A DNA stretch of 10,680 nucleotides from Verrucomicrobiia bacterium (GCA_025934545.1 JAICXV010000018.1:1-10680); one strand, 5' to 3'; positions 1-6,744 are shown, numbered from the stretch's first letter. Translations and numbers: made by a program. The notes: generated from the letters alone by a model not told the origin.

Positions 1-73
1 ACGTAATAATTCCCGCGCCTGTGACAACAACGCGCGCCGGAGAATTCGAATTGGTTTGTCGCGGAAAAAGCAC
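1..73 (-). CDS. Beta-ketoacyl-ACP synthase, N-terminal fragment (partial)
   Basis: This gene runs off the left edge; only its first 24 residues are visible, from a GTG at 73-71. The readable peptide ends in RVVVTGAGIIT, the usual opening strand of condensing enzymes of the FabF/KAS II type, which elongate acyl chains on acyl carrier protein by decarboxylative condensation. The catalytic Cys-His-His lie outside the window. The GTG is the only plausible start, because the frame is closed by a TGA upstream of it and no ATG or TTG follows before the motif. No good Shine-Dalgarno is seen. It lies downstream of, and on the same strand as, the glycosyltransferase, so the two may be co-transcribed across about 114 bases, which would fit a lipid or polyketide-like envelope pathway (inference). 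An NAD-binding Rossmann protein could begin similarly, but the GAGIIT ending favours a ketosynthase. Confidence 0.6.
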   Translation of the reverse strand, partial: MLFPRQTNSNSPARVVVTGAGIIT

Positions 74-187
74 TTGGTGATTCTTGCTAGGTTTTCGTCG
101 AGTTCAAAGTGCGCGTCACTGGGCTCAGGGTAGCACGGCGAAATCGTGCGTCGGAAACGGTGAAAAGCATCATTCCTGTATCAGTAT

Positions 188-1393
188 TTACACTGACCTC
201 GTCAATTTGCCGTCACTTTGCACGCGCAAGCGCTCGCCTCGCCACATGACCGTGTTACCGAAAAATGACAGTGCCCAAATCGCAAATCCGAGCATGTCGC
301 TAATCGGAACCAGCCAAAAATAACCAATGCTCCGCGGATTTTGTGTAAGACGCGTCTGAAGGTGCAACGCTGTAATAATACGAAAGCCAACCAGGCATGC
401 TGCGCAAATAATCGAATCCGGATCAACCGCCGCCCAAATGACCGGCCACAACGTCGCGTTGTTCAAAATGCTCATAAAATATGGCAACGGCTGGCAGATG
501 CGAATCGTGCGCCCCCAACGCAATTGGTGCGCCCAAACTTTTCCCCATGATTGTCGCGCTTCGTAGCAGTCGACAACAATCGTCGAAAAATCAACGCGTT
601 TGCCGGACTTTGCCACGCGCCGCCCGAGCTCGTAATCGTCGGCGAGATAATCAGCGAGCGCATTGAAACCACCGATTTTCTGAAGCTGCGTTTTCGGCAA
701 CGCCATAACTGCGCCCAATGCGAACTCCACTTTTTGAATACTTCGCGACTGCAAAACCTGGCTCCAAAAATCGGCATTAACCGCTATCGCTTCCCAACGC
801 ATCGCGAGTGTGTCCGGGTTCGCGACGCGATAAAAACAATTCACCAACCCAATCGTGGCGTCTTCAAACATCGGAATCACATTCGCAAGAAACTCCGGCG
901 GAACAAAAACATCGGCGTCGCTGACGATAACGATTTCGTGCTCAATCGCCGGTTCCAGTTGAGTGAGGGTCGAAACTTTCCCGTTCGCGCCGATCGTTTG
1001 ATCACAAATAATCAGCTCGGCTTTGCATTGCGGTTGCTCCGCCAGCAATTCGCTGACGACCGCGCACACAGGATCATCGGGGGACGCGACGCCAAAGAGA
1101 ATCTGAACAGGGCCACCGCATTGTTGAACCATCCAGCTTTTAAGACATCGCTTGGTTTCAGCATCACACCCGCGAAGCGGTTTAAGAATCGTCACACCGG
1201 TTTTCGACGGCAGCGTCACACTGCGCCGATGCAACGGAAAACGGCACGCCGCCGCCCATCGCCATAAAGTCAGCGCGAAGCTCAGCCAAGCCAAAATCGC
1301 AAATGCCAGTTTCAACGCCGAAAAACTAACAATAAATCTACCAGAGCGAAGCGCGAAATGGCCGCGACATCGGGGTCTTGCGCAATCCTTCAC
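188..1393 (-). CDS. Membrane glycosyltransferase, GT21 / HpnI-like (ceramide glucosyltransferase family)
   Basis: Probable transferase moving a sugar from a nucleotide sugar onto a membrane lipid (ceramide, diacylglycerol or hopanoid-type acceptor) at the cytoplasmic membrane. Counting from the GTG start (401 aa), there is an N-terminal membrane segment at about 27-47, then a GT-A domain with DDP at 106-108, SDADVFV at 158-164, the DDYELG acid motif at 252-257 and HQLRW at 289-293. This is the D,D,D,(Q/R)xxRW signature of processive GT2/GT21 enzymes. Two or three hydrophobic segments follow (about 304-345 and 355-380). The start is uncertain: the GTG at 1393 adds 26 arginine-rich residues before the membrane helix and lies only 21 bases from the divergent pyrC start. 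A TTG at 1315 would give 375 aa beginning right at the helix and leave room for promoters. Family membership is clear; the lipid acceptor cannot be told from sequence. A possible partner is the ketosynthase gene downstream. Confidence 0.85.
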   Translation of the reverse strand: MKDCARPRCRGHFALRSGRFIVSFSALKLAFAILAWLSFALTLWRWAAACRFPLHRRSVTLPSKTGVTILKPLRGCDAETKRCLKSWMVQQCGGPVQILFGVASPDDPVCAVVSELLAEQPQCKAELIICDQTIGANGKVSTLTQLEPAIEHEIVIVSDADVFVPPEFLANVIPMFEDATIGLVNCFYRVANPDTLAMRWEAIAVNADFWSQVLQSRSIQKVEFALGAVMALPKTQLQKIGGFNALADYLADDYELGRRVAKSGKRVDFSTIVVDCYEARQSWGKVWAHQLRWGRTIRICQPLPYFMSILNNATLWPVIWAAVDPDSIICAACLVGFRIITALHLQTRLTQNPRSIGYFWLVPISDMLGFAIWALSFFGNTVMWRGERLRVQSDGKLTRSV

Positions 1394-1414
1394 GTGACTG
1401 TACGCTCCGCGCCG

Positions 1415-2818
1415 ATGAGTTCGCTCGTTATCACCGGCGGCCGGGTCATCGACCCGGCAAATCGTTTCGATGCTGTTGCCGATGTTGTCGTCGAGAACGG
1501 AAAAATTTCGGCAATTGGCGCCAATGCTTCGGCGAAAGTTCCGAAAACCGCCGATCGTTTTGACGCCAAAGGCCTCGTCGTTTGCCCCGGATTAATCGAT
1601 ATCCATGCGCATCTGCGCGAGCCCGGACAATCTTCAAAAGAAACCATCGCCACCGGAGCCGCCGCAGCCGCTCGTGGCGGTTTCACGTCCGTGGTTTGCA
1701 TGCCCAACACGTCGCCGGCCATTGATAATCCCGGCACCGTCGCGCTCATTCGCGAACGCGCTGCCCGCGAAGCGTGCGTGAATATTTTCGTTGCCGGAGC
1801 GATCACAAAAAATATTGCCGGCGAAGAACTCGCGCCGATCGGCTCTTTGAAAAAAGCCGGCATCGTCGCCATCACCGATGATGGTCATTGCATCCAAAAT
1901 AACGAATTGATGCGCCGCGCTCTCGAATACGCTCGGATGTTCGATTTGGTGTTGATGGACCACTGCCAGGATTACTCTTTGGTATCTGACGGCGTCGTTC
2001 ACGAAGGATACTGGAGCACGGCCATGGGATTGCGCGGCTGGCCGGCGCTTGGCGAGGAATTAATTGTCGAACGTAACATCCGGCTCGCGGAATTGACCGG
2101 CACGCACATTCATTGCCAGCACTTGAGTTCCGCGCGTAGCGTCGAACTGATCCGCGAGGCGAAAAAGAAAAACATCCGCATCTCCGGCGAGGCCTGTCCG
2201 CATCATTTCACTTTGACCGATACGAGCATCGCCGGCAGCGAGAAATTTTGGGCGACCGACGGAAAAGGTTTAATCGATCCAAACACCGAACCGCCTCAAT
2301 GGCCGTCCTACGACACTAATTTCAAAATGAACCCGCCGTTGCGCACCGCCGCCGACCGCGCCGCGCTTATCGAAGGACTTGCGGACGGGACGATCGAAAT
2401 CATTTCCAGCGATCACGCCCCGCATTGCGATTACGAAAAAGAGGTTGAGTTCGATTACGCGCCGTTTGGCATCACCGGATTTGAAACCGAACTTCCGTTG
2501 TCTTTGATGCAACTAGTCCACACCAAAAAAGTTTCTCTGACTTCGCTTATCGAAAAATTCACATCCGCTCCCGCTCGATTGCTGAAGTTAAACAAAGGGA
2601 CCCTAGCGACCGGCGCGGACGCAGACATCACCATATTTGATCCGGAAAAAAAATGGGTTTTTGACGCTCATCTGTCCGCCAGCAAGAGTAAAAACACACC
2701 GTTCAATGGATGGCCAATGCGCGGCAAACCTCTCGCTACCATTGTGTTGGGCAAAGTCGTCTGGCAGGAATCTCATTCTATGGCACCGTTAAACAGCAGC
2801 GCAGCGGTTGCTCTCTAG
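1415..2818 (+). CDS. pyrC: Dihydroorotase, class I
   Basis: Catalyses reversible cyclisation of N-carbamoyl-L-aspartate to dihydroorotate, the third step of de novo UMP synthesis, in the cytoplasm. The 467-aa protein has every metal and substrate motif of the active amidohydrolase class: HAHLREPG with His64 and His66, ITDDG (Asp155/156), MDHCQD (His183), HIHCQHLSS (His231/233/236), GEACPHHF (258-265), KMNPPLR (304-310) and SSDHAPH with catalytic Asp333. These argue against the inactive pyrC-like paralogue found in some bacteria. About 15-20 extra residues seem to lie before KMNPPLR (roughly 277-300) compared with the usual class I enzyme (from memory). The ATG at 1415 was chosen because it gives the typical MSSLVITGGRVID opening; an in-frame ATG at 1358 would add 19 unlikely residues. 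No clear Shine-Dalgarno. The thioredoxin-like gene follows 37 bases later and carA after that, forming a likely pyrimidine transcription unit; pyrB is not adjacent. Confidence 0.96.
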   Translation: MSSLVITGGRVIDPANRFDAVADVVVENGKISAIGANASAKVPKTADRFDAKGLVVCPGLIDIHAHLREPGQSSKETIATGAAAAARGGFTSVVCMPNTSPAIDNPGTVALIRERAAREACVNIFVAGAITKNIAGEELAPIGSLKKAGIVAITDDGHCIQNNELMRRALEYARMFDLVLMDHCQDYSLVSDGVVHEGYWSTAMGLRGWPALGEELIVERNIRLAELTGTHIHCQHLSSARSVELIREAKKKNIRISGEACPHHFTLTDTSIAGSEKFWATDGKGLIDPNTEPPQWPSYDTNFKMNPPLRTAADRAALIEGLADGTIEIISSDHAPHCDYEKEVEFDYAPFGITGFETELPLSLMQLVHTKKVSLTSLIEKFTSAPARLLKLNKGTLATGADADITIFDPEKKWVFDAHLSASKSKNTPFNGWPMRGKPLATIVLGKVVWQESHSMAPLNSSAAVAL

Positions 2819-2855
2819 CACCAATGATTTGCGCTGTTTGATGTTAACGAAGTCT

Positions 2856-3365
2856 ATGAAAAAATTGTTCATACCCCTGGTCGCCATCTGGGCCGCACTC
2901 CAGTTGCCGGCCGCCGACACGAAAGTCTCTCCAAACGGCCAAGAGAAAGCGGATTCCAGTTCATCCGCCGAAAAGGCCGAACCTAAAGAAAATCTCAATT
3001 GGCTAACCGACCTCGCCAAAGCCCAGGCTGAAGCGAAGAAGGAAAACAAACTCGTGTTTCTGGAATTCACCGGCTCAAACTGGTGCGGCTGGTGCATCAA
3101 GCAACACCACGAGACTTATTCCAAACAGGAATTCGCTGACTACGCCAAAAAGAATCTCGTGTTGATCGAAGCCGATTTTCCGGCGGGAAGCGATCCGACA
3201 GAGGCCAACAAAGCGCTCCTAAAAAAATACGACCCGGAGGAAGCGCTTCCGACCATTATCCTGATGAAACCCGACGGCACGATTCTGTGGAAAAAACAAG
3301 GCTACGTGCCGGACGGCCCGAAAGGGATGATTGCCGAAATCGAAAAAGCCAAACCCAAAGCTTAA
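2856..3365 (+). CDS. Exported thioredoxin-like protein (Thioredoxin_7 type, CGWC)
   Basis: A 169-aa protein with a signal peptide (MKKLFIPLVAIWAALQLPAA, cleavage probably after residue 20), a Lys/Glu/Ser-rich linker to about residue 45, and a thioredoxin fold. The fold shows the strand KLVFLEFTGSNWCGWC with redox cysteines at 77 and 80, and ALPTIILMKPDG with the cis-proline at 132. It presumably acts in the periplasm as a thiol-disulfide oxidoreductase; the partner is unknown. The sequence resembles the single-domain Thioredoxin_7 group, related to DsbD C-terminal domains, rather than cytosolic TrxA. The ATG at 2856 is chosen because it places the signal peptide at the N-terminus; an in-frame TTG at 2808 and ATG at 2841 would put extra residues before it. 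It lies 37 bases after pyrC and is closed by an intrinsic terminator, so it probably ends the pyrC transcript. Its place between two pyrimidine genes has no obvious metabolic reason. Confidence 0.88.
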   Translation: MKKLFIPLVAIWAALQLPAADTKVSPNGQEKADSSSSAEKAEPKENLNWLTDLAKAQAEAKKENKLVFLEFTGSNWCGWCIKQHHETYSKQEFADYAKKNLVLIEADFPAGSDPTEANKALLKKYDPEEALPTIILMKPDGTILWKKQGYVPDGPKGMIAEIEKAKPKA

Positions 3366-3392
3366 TTTGCCAAAATTCAATTTTAACATTGC

Positions 3393-3422
3393 AAGCGTGG
3401 CCGAATCAGCCACGCTTTTTTT
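3393..3422 (+). terminator. Intrinsic terminator between the thioredoxin gene and carA
   Basis: A perfect 9-bp stem, AAGCGTGGC (3393-3401) pairing with GCCACGCTT (3409-3417), encloses a 7-base loop and runs into seven T residues (3416-3422). This is a textbook rho-independent terminator for the pyrC-thioredoxin transcript. It ends only nine bases before the carA ATG, so it could also work as an attenuator controlling entry into carA. Confidence 0.88.
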
Positions 3423-3431
3423 CAACAGACA

Positions 3432-4589
3432 ATGAATCGTCCCGCAGTTATCGCTCTTGAAGATGGATCAGTTTTTCGCGGCACCGCTTTCGGCGCCACC
3501 GCCGAAGCTTGCGGCGAAGTTTGTTTCAACACCTCGATGACCGGTTATCAGGAAATCCTGACCGACCCGTCTTACAAGGGACAGATCGTCGCGATGACGT
3601 ATCCGCTTATCGGCAATTACGGCGTCAACACTGCCGACGTCGAATCATGGCAGCCGCACGTCGCTGGATTTATCGTGCGCGAATTGTCTCCAATCGTGAG
3701 CAACTGGCGCGCGGACATGTCGTTGCCCGCCTATTTGGAAAAGAACGACATTCCCGGCATTCAAGGCATCGACACTCGAGCGTTGACCAAAAAACTTCGC
3801 GTCCGCGGCGCGTTGAATGGATTTATTTCGACCAAAGAAATTTCTGATGCCGACGCCATCGCGCGCGCCAAGAATTGGCCCGGGCTTGTCGGTGTCGATT
3901 ACGTAAAAGAAGTCACCCACAAAAAGGCATTTTTGTGGGACGAAAAAGATGAGCAAAGCGGTGATTTCAAATTGCCGATTGGCAACACCGCAAAAGCCAG
4001 TCTCGCCGCCCTGCCCCCGGCCGACATCCCGATTGTCGCTTACGACTTCGGGATGAAATACAACATTTTGCGCCGCCTGCGTCAGCTTGGCTTCAAGCCG
4101 CAAGTCGTTCCTGCGACAACTCCGGCAGCCGACGCTCTCAAATATAAACCCGCCGGAATTTTCCTTTCCAACGGCCCCGGCGATCCGGCGGCCCTGGGCT
4201 ACGCCGTTCAATCCGTTTCGGATTTGGTCAAATCTGGAATTCCGATTTTTGGAATTTGCCTCGGCCACCAGATTCTCGGGCAGGCTTTTGGCGGCAAAAC
4301 TTTCAAACTGAAATTCGGCCATCGCGGCGCCAATCAGCCGGTGAAAGATCTAAACAGCGGCAAGGTCGAAATCACTTCGCAAAACAACGGATTTGCCGTG
4401 GACGCGACCACGTTGCCCACAGAAGTCCAAGTCGATCGCAACAAATTGAACGATCACAACGATGAAGTCATGCGCCAAAAAACGAAGCCGATTTTCTGCG
4501 TCCAATATCATCCCGAAGCTTCGCCCGGCCCGCACGACTCGACACCGTTATTTACCGAGTTCCGCCAATTGATCGAGAAGCGCGGGTAG
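3432..4589 (+). CDS. carA: Carbamoyl-phosphate synthase small (glutaminase) subunit
   Basis: Hydrolyses glutamine and channels ammonia to the large subunit CarB for carbamoyl phosphate synthesis, feeding pyrimidine and arginine pathways in the cytoplasm. The 385-aa length is normal. The N-terminal CarA domain is recognised by FNTSMTGYQEILTDPSY (32-48) and GIDTRALTKKLR (112-123). The class I glutamine amidotransferase domain begins near residue 200, with FLSNGPGDP (244-252), nucleophile Cys276 in FGICLGHQ, and the His360/Glu362 pair in YHPEASPGPHDS. All catalytic residues are present. The ATG at 3432 gives the standard N-terminus, but there is no Shine-Dalgarno and the U-run of a terminator ends nine bases upstream, so its transcript must read through or begin nearly at the start codon. 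carB is not adjacent; the next gene is convergent. Confidence 0.97.
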   Translation: MNRPAVIALEDGSVFRGTAFGATAEACGEVCFNTSMTGYQEILTDPSYKGQIVAMTYPLIGNYGVNTADVESWQPHVAGFIVRELSPIVSNWRADMSLPAYLEKNDIPGIQGIDTRALTKKLRVRGALNGFISTKEISDADAIARAKNWPGLVGVDYVKEVTHKKAFLWDEKDEQSGDFKLPIGNTAKASLAALPPADIPIVAYDFGMKYNILRRLRQLGFKPQVVPATTPAADALKYKPAGIFLSNGPGDPAALGYAVQSVSDLVKSGIPIFGICLGHQILGQAFGGKTFKLKFGHRGANQPVKDLNSGKVEITSQNNGFAVDATTLPTEVQVDRNKLNDHNDEVMRQKTKPIFCVQYHPEASPGPHDSTPLFTEFRQLIEKRG

Positions 4590-4605
4590 CCAAATCGGAT
4601 CGGAC

Positions 4606-4692
4606 CGCGGACTTCAGTCCGCTTCACCGTCATCATTTCACTCGACTCAAAGACTTTCCCATTTCTGTGCACGAAGCGGACTAAAGTCCGCG
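4606..4692. repeat. Paired inverted palindromic repeats (GCGGACTNNAGTCCGC)
   Basis: Two self-complementary units face each other. Unit one is GCGGACT-TC-AGTCCGC at 4607-4622 and unit two is GCGGACT-AA-AGTCCGC at 4676-4691. With flanking bases, arms 4606-4625 and 4673-4692 are inverted copies of each other over 20 bases with one mismatch, enclosing a 47-base loop. The sequence can therefore fold either as two short hairpins or as one long stem. It sits between the convergent carA and the duplicated membrane protein gene, where it could stabilise both 3' ends or act as a bidirectional terminator, although no T-run follows. From memory, palindromes of this form recur in verrucomicrobial genomes; this needs a genome search. 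Confidence 0.75.
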
Positions 4693-4706
4693 CGCCGTTA
4701 TGCACC

Positions 4707-5180
4707 TTACTTGCTTTCTTTCGACCCGCGCTCGATCAGCCGCTTGGTCAGGAAAACGAGGCCGCCCATTTGAATCCATTCGGAGACGATATTTCCGACC
4801 ACCTGGCCCCACTTCGAATTGCAGTCCATCTTACAATAGAGAATCGCCCAACCGACACCCGTGATGAACAGAAAGATTAACAACGAATGGCGCATGAGAA
4901 AGTTCGTCACCGGATTCTTACAATGACCGTGATACGGTTTGCTTTCCGCTGAACCAACCTCGGTCAAAAATTTGGTGCCGAGAATAATCACCACCGACCC
5001 GCTCCAATCGGCAATCGCATTTCCATAAAAGGCGCCAATGTGCGTTGACGGGTCGGCACTACAATAAAGCACGATCCAGAGCGTCAGCAGTGCAATCGCC
5101 GTCACGCTCAACGAATGTTCGTGAAAAAAGTGGCGCAGAGGTGAGCGGTGTCTTTTCCGTTTAACTTCCGGCGTATTCAT
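4707..5180 (-). CDS. Four-helix membrane protein with internal duplication, DUF6766-like
   Basis: A 157-aa integral membrane protein made of two gaplessly alignable 65-residue units, 17-81 and 93-157, sharing 22 identical positions. Each contains HSL, a hydrophobic segment ending W..LYC, then G...GN and an acidic-Trp pair (DW or EW), a second hydrophobic segment ending TK.L.E, and a closing GS(A/K)ESK. Four membrane spans are predicted (about 24-40, 60-73, 98-116, 135-147), with a basic N-terminus. The two-unit architecture and the GSAESK endings resemble the DUF6766 family as I remember it, though this copy is compact. Function unknown. The ATG at 5180 overlaps the stop of the hydrolase gene (ATGA), and an AGGA seven bases upstream serves as ribosome binding site, so translation is probably coupled. 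Two paired LYC cysteines sit in equivalent positions of both units and might be structural. Confidence 0.75.
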   Translation of the reverse strand: MNTPEVKRKRHRSPLRHFFHEHSLSVTAIALLTLWIVLYCSADPSTHIGAFYGNAIADWSGSVVIILGTKFLTEVGSAESKPYHGHCKNPVTNFLMRHSLLIFLFITGVGWAILYCKMDCNSKWGQVVGNIVSEWIQMGGLVFLTKRLIERGSKESK

Positions 5181-6058
5181 TGGTTGTTCCTGAGAGTTTG
5201 CGCAAAAAATTCCAGCACGCGACGTTCATATTCCCCTTTCGCATAGGCGTGAAGATTCACATGCCCCGCGCCTTCCACCGCCCAAAACTGCTTCGGCTCA
5301 GCCGCCGCGGCAAACAACGCTTTCGCTTCCGCCAACGTCGTTTGATGATCCGCCGTTCCTGCGATAAAAAATTTCGGCGCGCGAACTCTGGCCGCACCGT
5401 CGATCGGACGAAGTTGATCTACGCTAATTCCCAAACGCAGCTTCAATTGCGTCGTCAACAACGGCGTGAAAATCTTTCCCACCGAACCCAAACGCATCAC
5501 GATCCGATCCTCCGTCGCTTGCACGATACTCGGATAAACACTTTCCAAAACCATTGCGTCCACGTTCAACGGCGGATCAGCCAGCAATGCCGCGGCGCCA
5601 CCCATTGAAACTCCGATCAAACCAATCTTCGTCTCCGGTTTGTTGCGCCGAATGAAATCCACCGCCGCCTGCGCATCTTTACTTTCCAAATATCCGAAAG
5701 TGATATGTTCGCCCGCGCTCTCGCCATGCGCTTGAAAATCAAACAGCAACGTCGCATAACCTTTATCTTGCAGAAACCGAGCGCGCCCCAACATGTCCTC
5801 GCGACAACCGCGCACGCCGTGCATTAATATAATGGTAGGCGCATTGCTGTCGCTCACCGGCAGAAACCATCCGACCAGTTCTGAGCCGGAGCCACTTCTA
5901 ATTTTAACAATCTCCCCTTTCAAATCCGCCGGCAACGGACCGGATCTGCGTCGAGACGGAGCAGTCAAAAAGCCGCCGACACCCCACGTCACGACAAGGC
6001 CAACCAAAAACACCGCCACCAGAGCCAAAACTACGACCTTTCTCCGCGTCAGTTTCAT
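5177..6058 (-). CDS. Membrane-anchored alpha/beta hydrolase
   Basis: A 293-aa serine hydrolase of the alpha/beta fold, resembling the FrsA/BAAT-like and YqkD-type esterases. Residues about 8-30 form a single hydrophobic segment after a basic start, probably an uncleaved anchor, so the enzyme should face the periplasm. The catalytic triad is visible: nucleophile Ser151 in GVSMGG, Asp237 in GTADHQTT and His266 in GAGHVNLH. HGVRGCRED (80-88) supplies the oxyanion region. The substrate cannot be inferred. The ATG at 6058 is preceded by AAGG nine bases upstream. It is first in a two-gene operon: its TGA overlaps the ATG of the duplicated membrane protein. A perfect 10-bp palindrome, ATTTGCAAAT, at 6080-6089 lies just upstream and could be an operator, but this is only a possibility. 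Confidence 0.9.
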   Translation of the reverse strand: MKLTRRKVVVLALVAVFLVGLVVTWGVGGFLTAPSRRRSGPLPADLKGEIVKIRSGSGSELVGWFLPVSDSNAPTIILMHGVRGCREDMLGRARFLQDKGYATLLFDFQAHGESAGEHITFGYLESKDAQAAVDFIRRNKPETKIGLIGVSMGGAAALLADPPLNVDAMVLESVYPSIVQATEDRIVMRLGSVGKIFTPLLTTQLKLRLGISVDQLRPIDGAARVRAPKFFIAGTADHQTTLAEAKALFAAAAEPKQFWAVEGAGHVNLHAYAKGEYERRVLEFFAQTLRNNQ

Positions 6059-6129
6059 GATTTAGGGCCTTAAAATATAATTTGCAAATCGCCAAACCGC
6101 ATACGAGGTTTCCGCTATATAGAGGGGCA

Positions 6130-6157
6130 TTGTCAAGATTCCATAGCATGGTAAATC
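6130..6157 (+). promoter_or_regulatory. Weak candidate promoter for the RRM gene
   Basis: TTGTCA (6130-6135) is separated by 16 bases from TAAATC (6152-6157). The first element is five of six to the -35 consensus, the second only three of six to the -10. If real, the transcript would carry a leader of roughly 85 bases containing a small hairpin, CCCGA-TAG-TCGGG (6191-6203). The rest of the 192-base gap between the divergent hydrolase and RRM genes shows no other feature except the palindrome at 6080-6089. Confidence 0.2.
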
Positions 6158-6250
6158 TTCAGGTGAACACAGTTCGATGATGATTTGAGACCCGATAGTC
6201 GGGAACAGCCACGGAAGCCAGCAAGCCAGTCTCACCAAAGTAGTAGTCAC

Positions 6251-6616
6251 ATGAACACTAGATTGTATGTGGGGAATCTTTCCTTCGACACGACGGAAAA
6301 TGATCTCCAGGACATGTTTTCGGAGTTCGGGACCGTCTCCGACGTAAACCTGATCACCGATCGCATGAGCGGACGCTCCCGCGGATTCGCGTTTGTAACC
6401 ATGGGCACGCCAGAAGCCGCTCAGGCCGCCATTCAAGGAATGAGCGGTAAAGATGTCGGTGGTCGCGCGATCACCGTCAACGAAGCCCGGCCTAAGGAAG
6501 AAGGCGGTGGTGGTGGACGTGGAGGTGGCGGTGGTGGCTATCGCGGCGGCGGCGGTGGTGGTGGCGGACGCGGCGGTGGTGGTGGCGGCGGCGGACGTCG
6601 CGAATACTCACGCTAA
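6251..6616 (+). CDS. RRM-domain RNA-binding protein with glycine-rich tail
   Basis: A 121-aa single RRM protein of the kind found in cyanobacteria and verrucomicrobia. RNP2 is LYVGNL (5-10) and RNP1 is RGFAFVTM (44-51), the aromatic-bearing strands that stack on single-stranded RNA. The domain ends near residue 80 ([10 protein letters not shown]), followed by a tail of about 35 residues that is almost entirely Gly with scattered Arg, ending RREYSR, similar to RGG-box tails. It probably acts in the cytoplasm as an RNA chaperone or post-transcriptional regulator, perhaps cold-responsive; this is from family knowledge. The ATG at 6251 is chosen because it opens with [10 protein letters not shown]; an upstream in-frame ATG at 6185 would add 22 non-homologous residues. 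No Shine-Dalgarno. The gene is monocistronic, closed by a strong terminator. The tail is encoded by a GGT/GGC tract (about 6505-6590) liable to slippage. Confidence 0.93.
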   Translation: MNTRLYVGNLSFDTTENDLQDMFSEFGTVSDVNLITDRMSGRSRGFAFVTMGTPEAAQAAIQGMSGKDVGGRAITVNEARPKEEGGGGGRGGGGGGYRGGGGGGGGRGGGGGGGGRREYSR

Positions 6617-6629
6617 ACAAATTTGCACA

Positions 6630-6664
6630 CGCGGCGGGTCTAACAGCCCGCCGCGCTTTTTTTT
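6630..6664 (+). terminator. Intrinsic terminator of the RRM gene
   Basis: CGCGGCGGG (6630-6638) pairs perfectly with CCCGCCGCG (6647-6655) around an 8-base loop, followed by eight T residues at 6657-6664. The stem begins 13 bases after the RRM stop codon and ends that transcript. Confidence 0.93.
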
Positions 6665-6672
6665 CAATTGCA

Positions 6673-6731
6673 GGAGGCGAGGTGACGAGTCTCACTGACC
6701 GAATTTGTTTGAGCCTCGTCACCTCGTCTCC
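6673..6731. repeat. 21-bp inverted repeat around an 17-base centre
   Basis: Arms 6673-6693 and 6711-6731 are inverted copies over 21 positions with two mismatches. The perfect core is CGAGGTGACGAG, answered by CTCGTCACCTCG. The unit fills the gap between the RRM terminator and the DUF4380 start, ending 13 bases before that ATG. As RNA it would make a long hairpin in the DUF4380 leader; as DNA it could be an operator or a dispersed, MITE-like repeat. The apparent AGGAGG in the left arm belongs to the repeat and is about 70 bases from any start codon. Confidence 0.75.
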
Positions 6732-6738
6732 ACATATT
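6709..6738 (+). promoter_or_regulatory. Weak candidate promoter giving a nearly leaderless DUF4380 transcript
   Basis: TTGAGC (6709-6714), an 18-base spacer and CATATT (6733-6738), each four of six to consensus, lie so close to the ATG at 6745 that transcription would start at about the start codon. The -35 and spacer overlap the right arm of the inverted repeat, so a protein bound there could block it. Confidence 0.22.
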
Positions 6739-6744
6739 GACTGA

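Noticed and set aside
133..149. Small hairpin GCACG-loop-CGTGC downstream of the glycosyltransferase
   Set aside because: Only five base pairs and no T-run on either strand, so it is not a credible terminator.
551..1267. Plus-strand open frame of 238 codons
   Set aside because: It lies entirely antisense to the glycosyltransferase, is rich in Arg/His/Asn without domain motifs, and the opposite strand carries the conserved GT21 signature.
3645..4322. Minus-strand open frame of 225 codons
   Set aside because: It is antisense to carA, whose catalytic motifs span the same bases; composition is that of a reverse-complement shadow.
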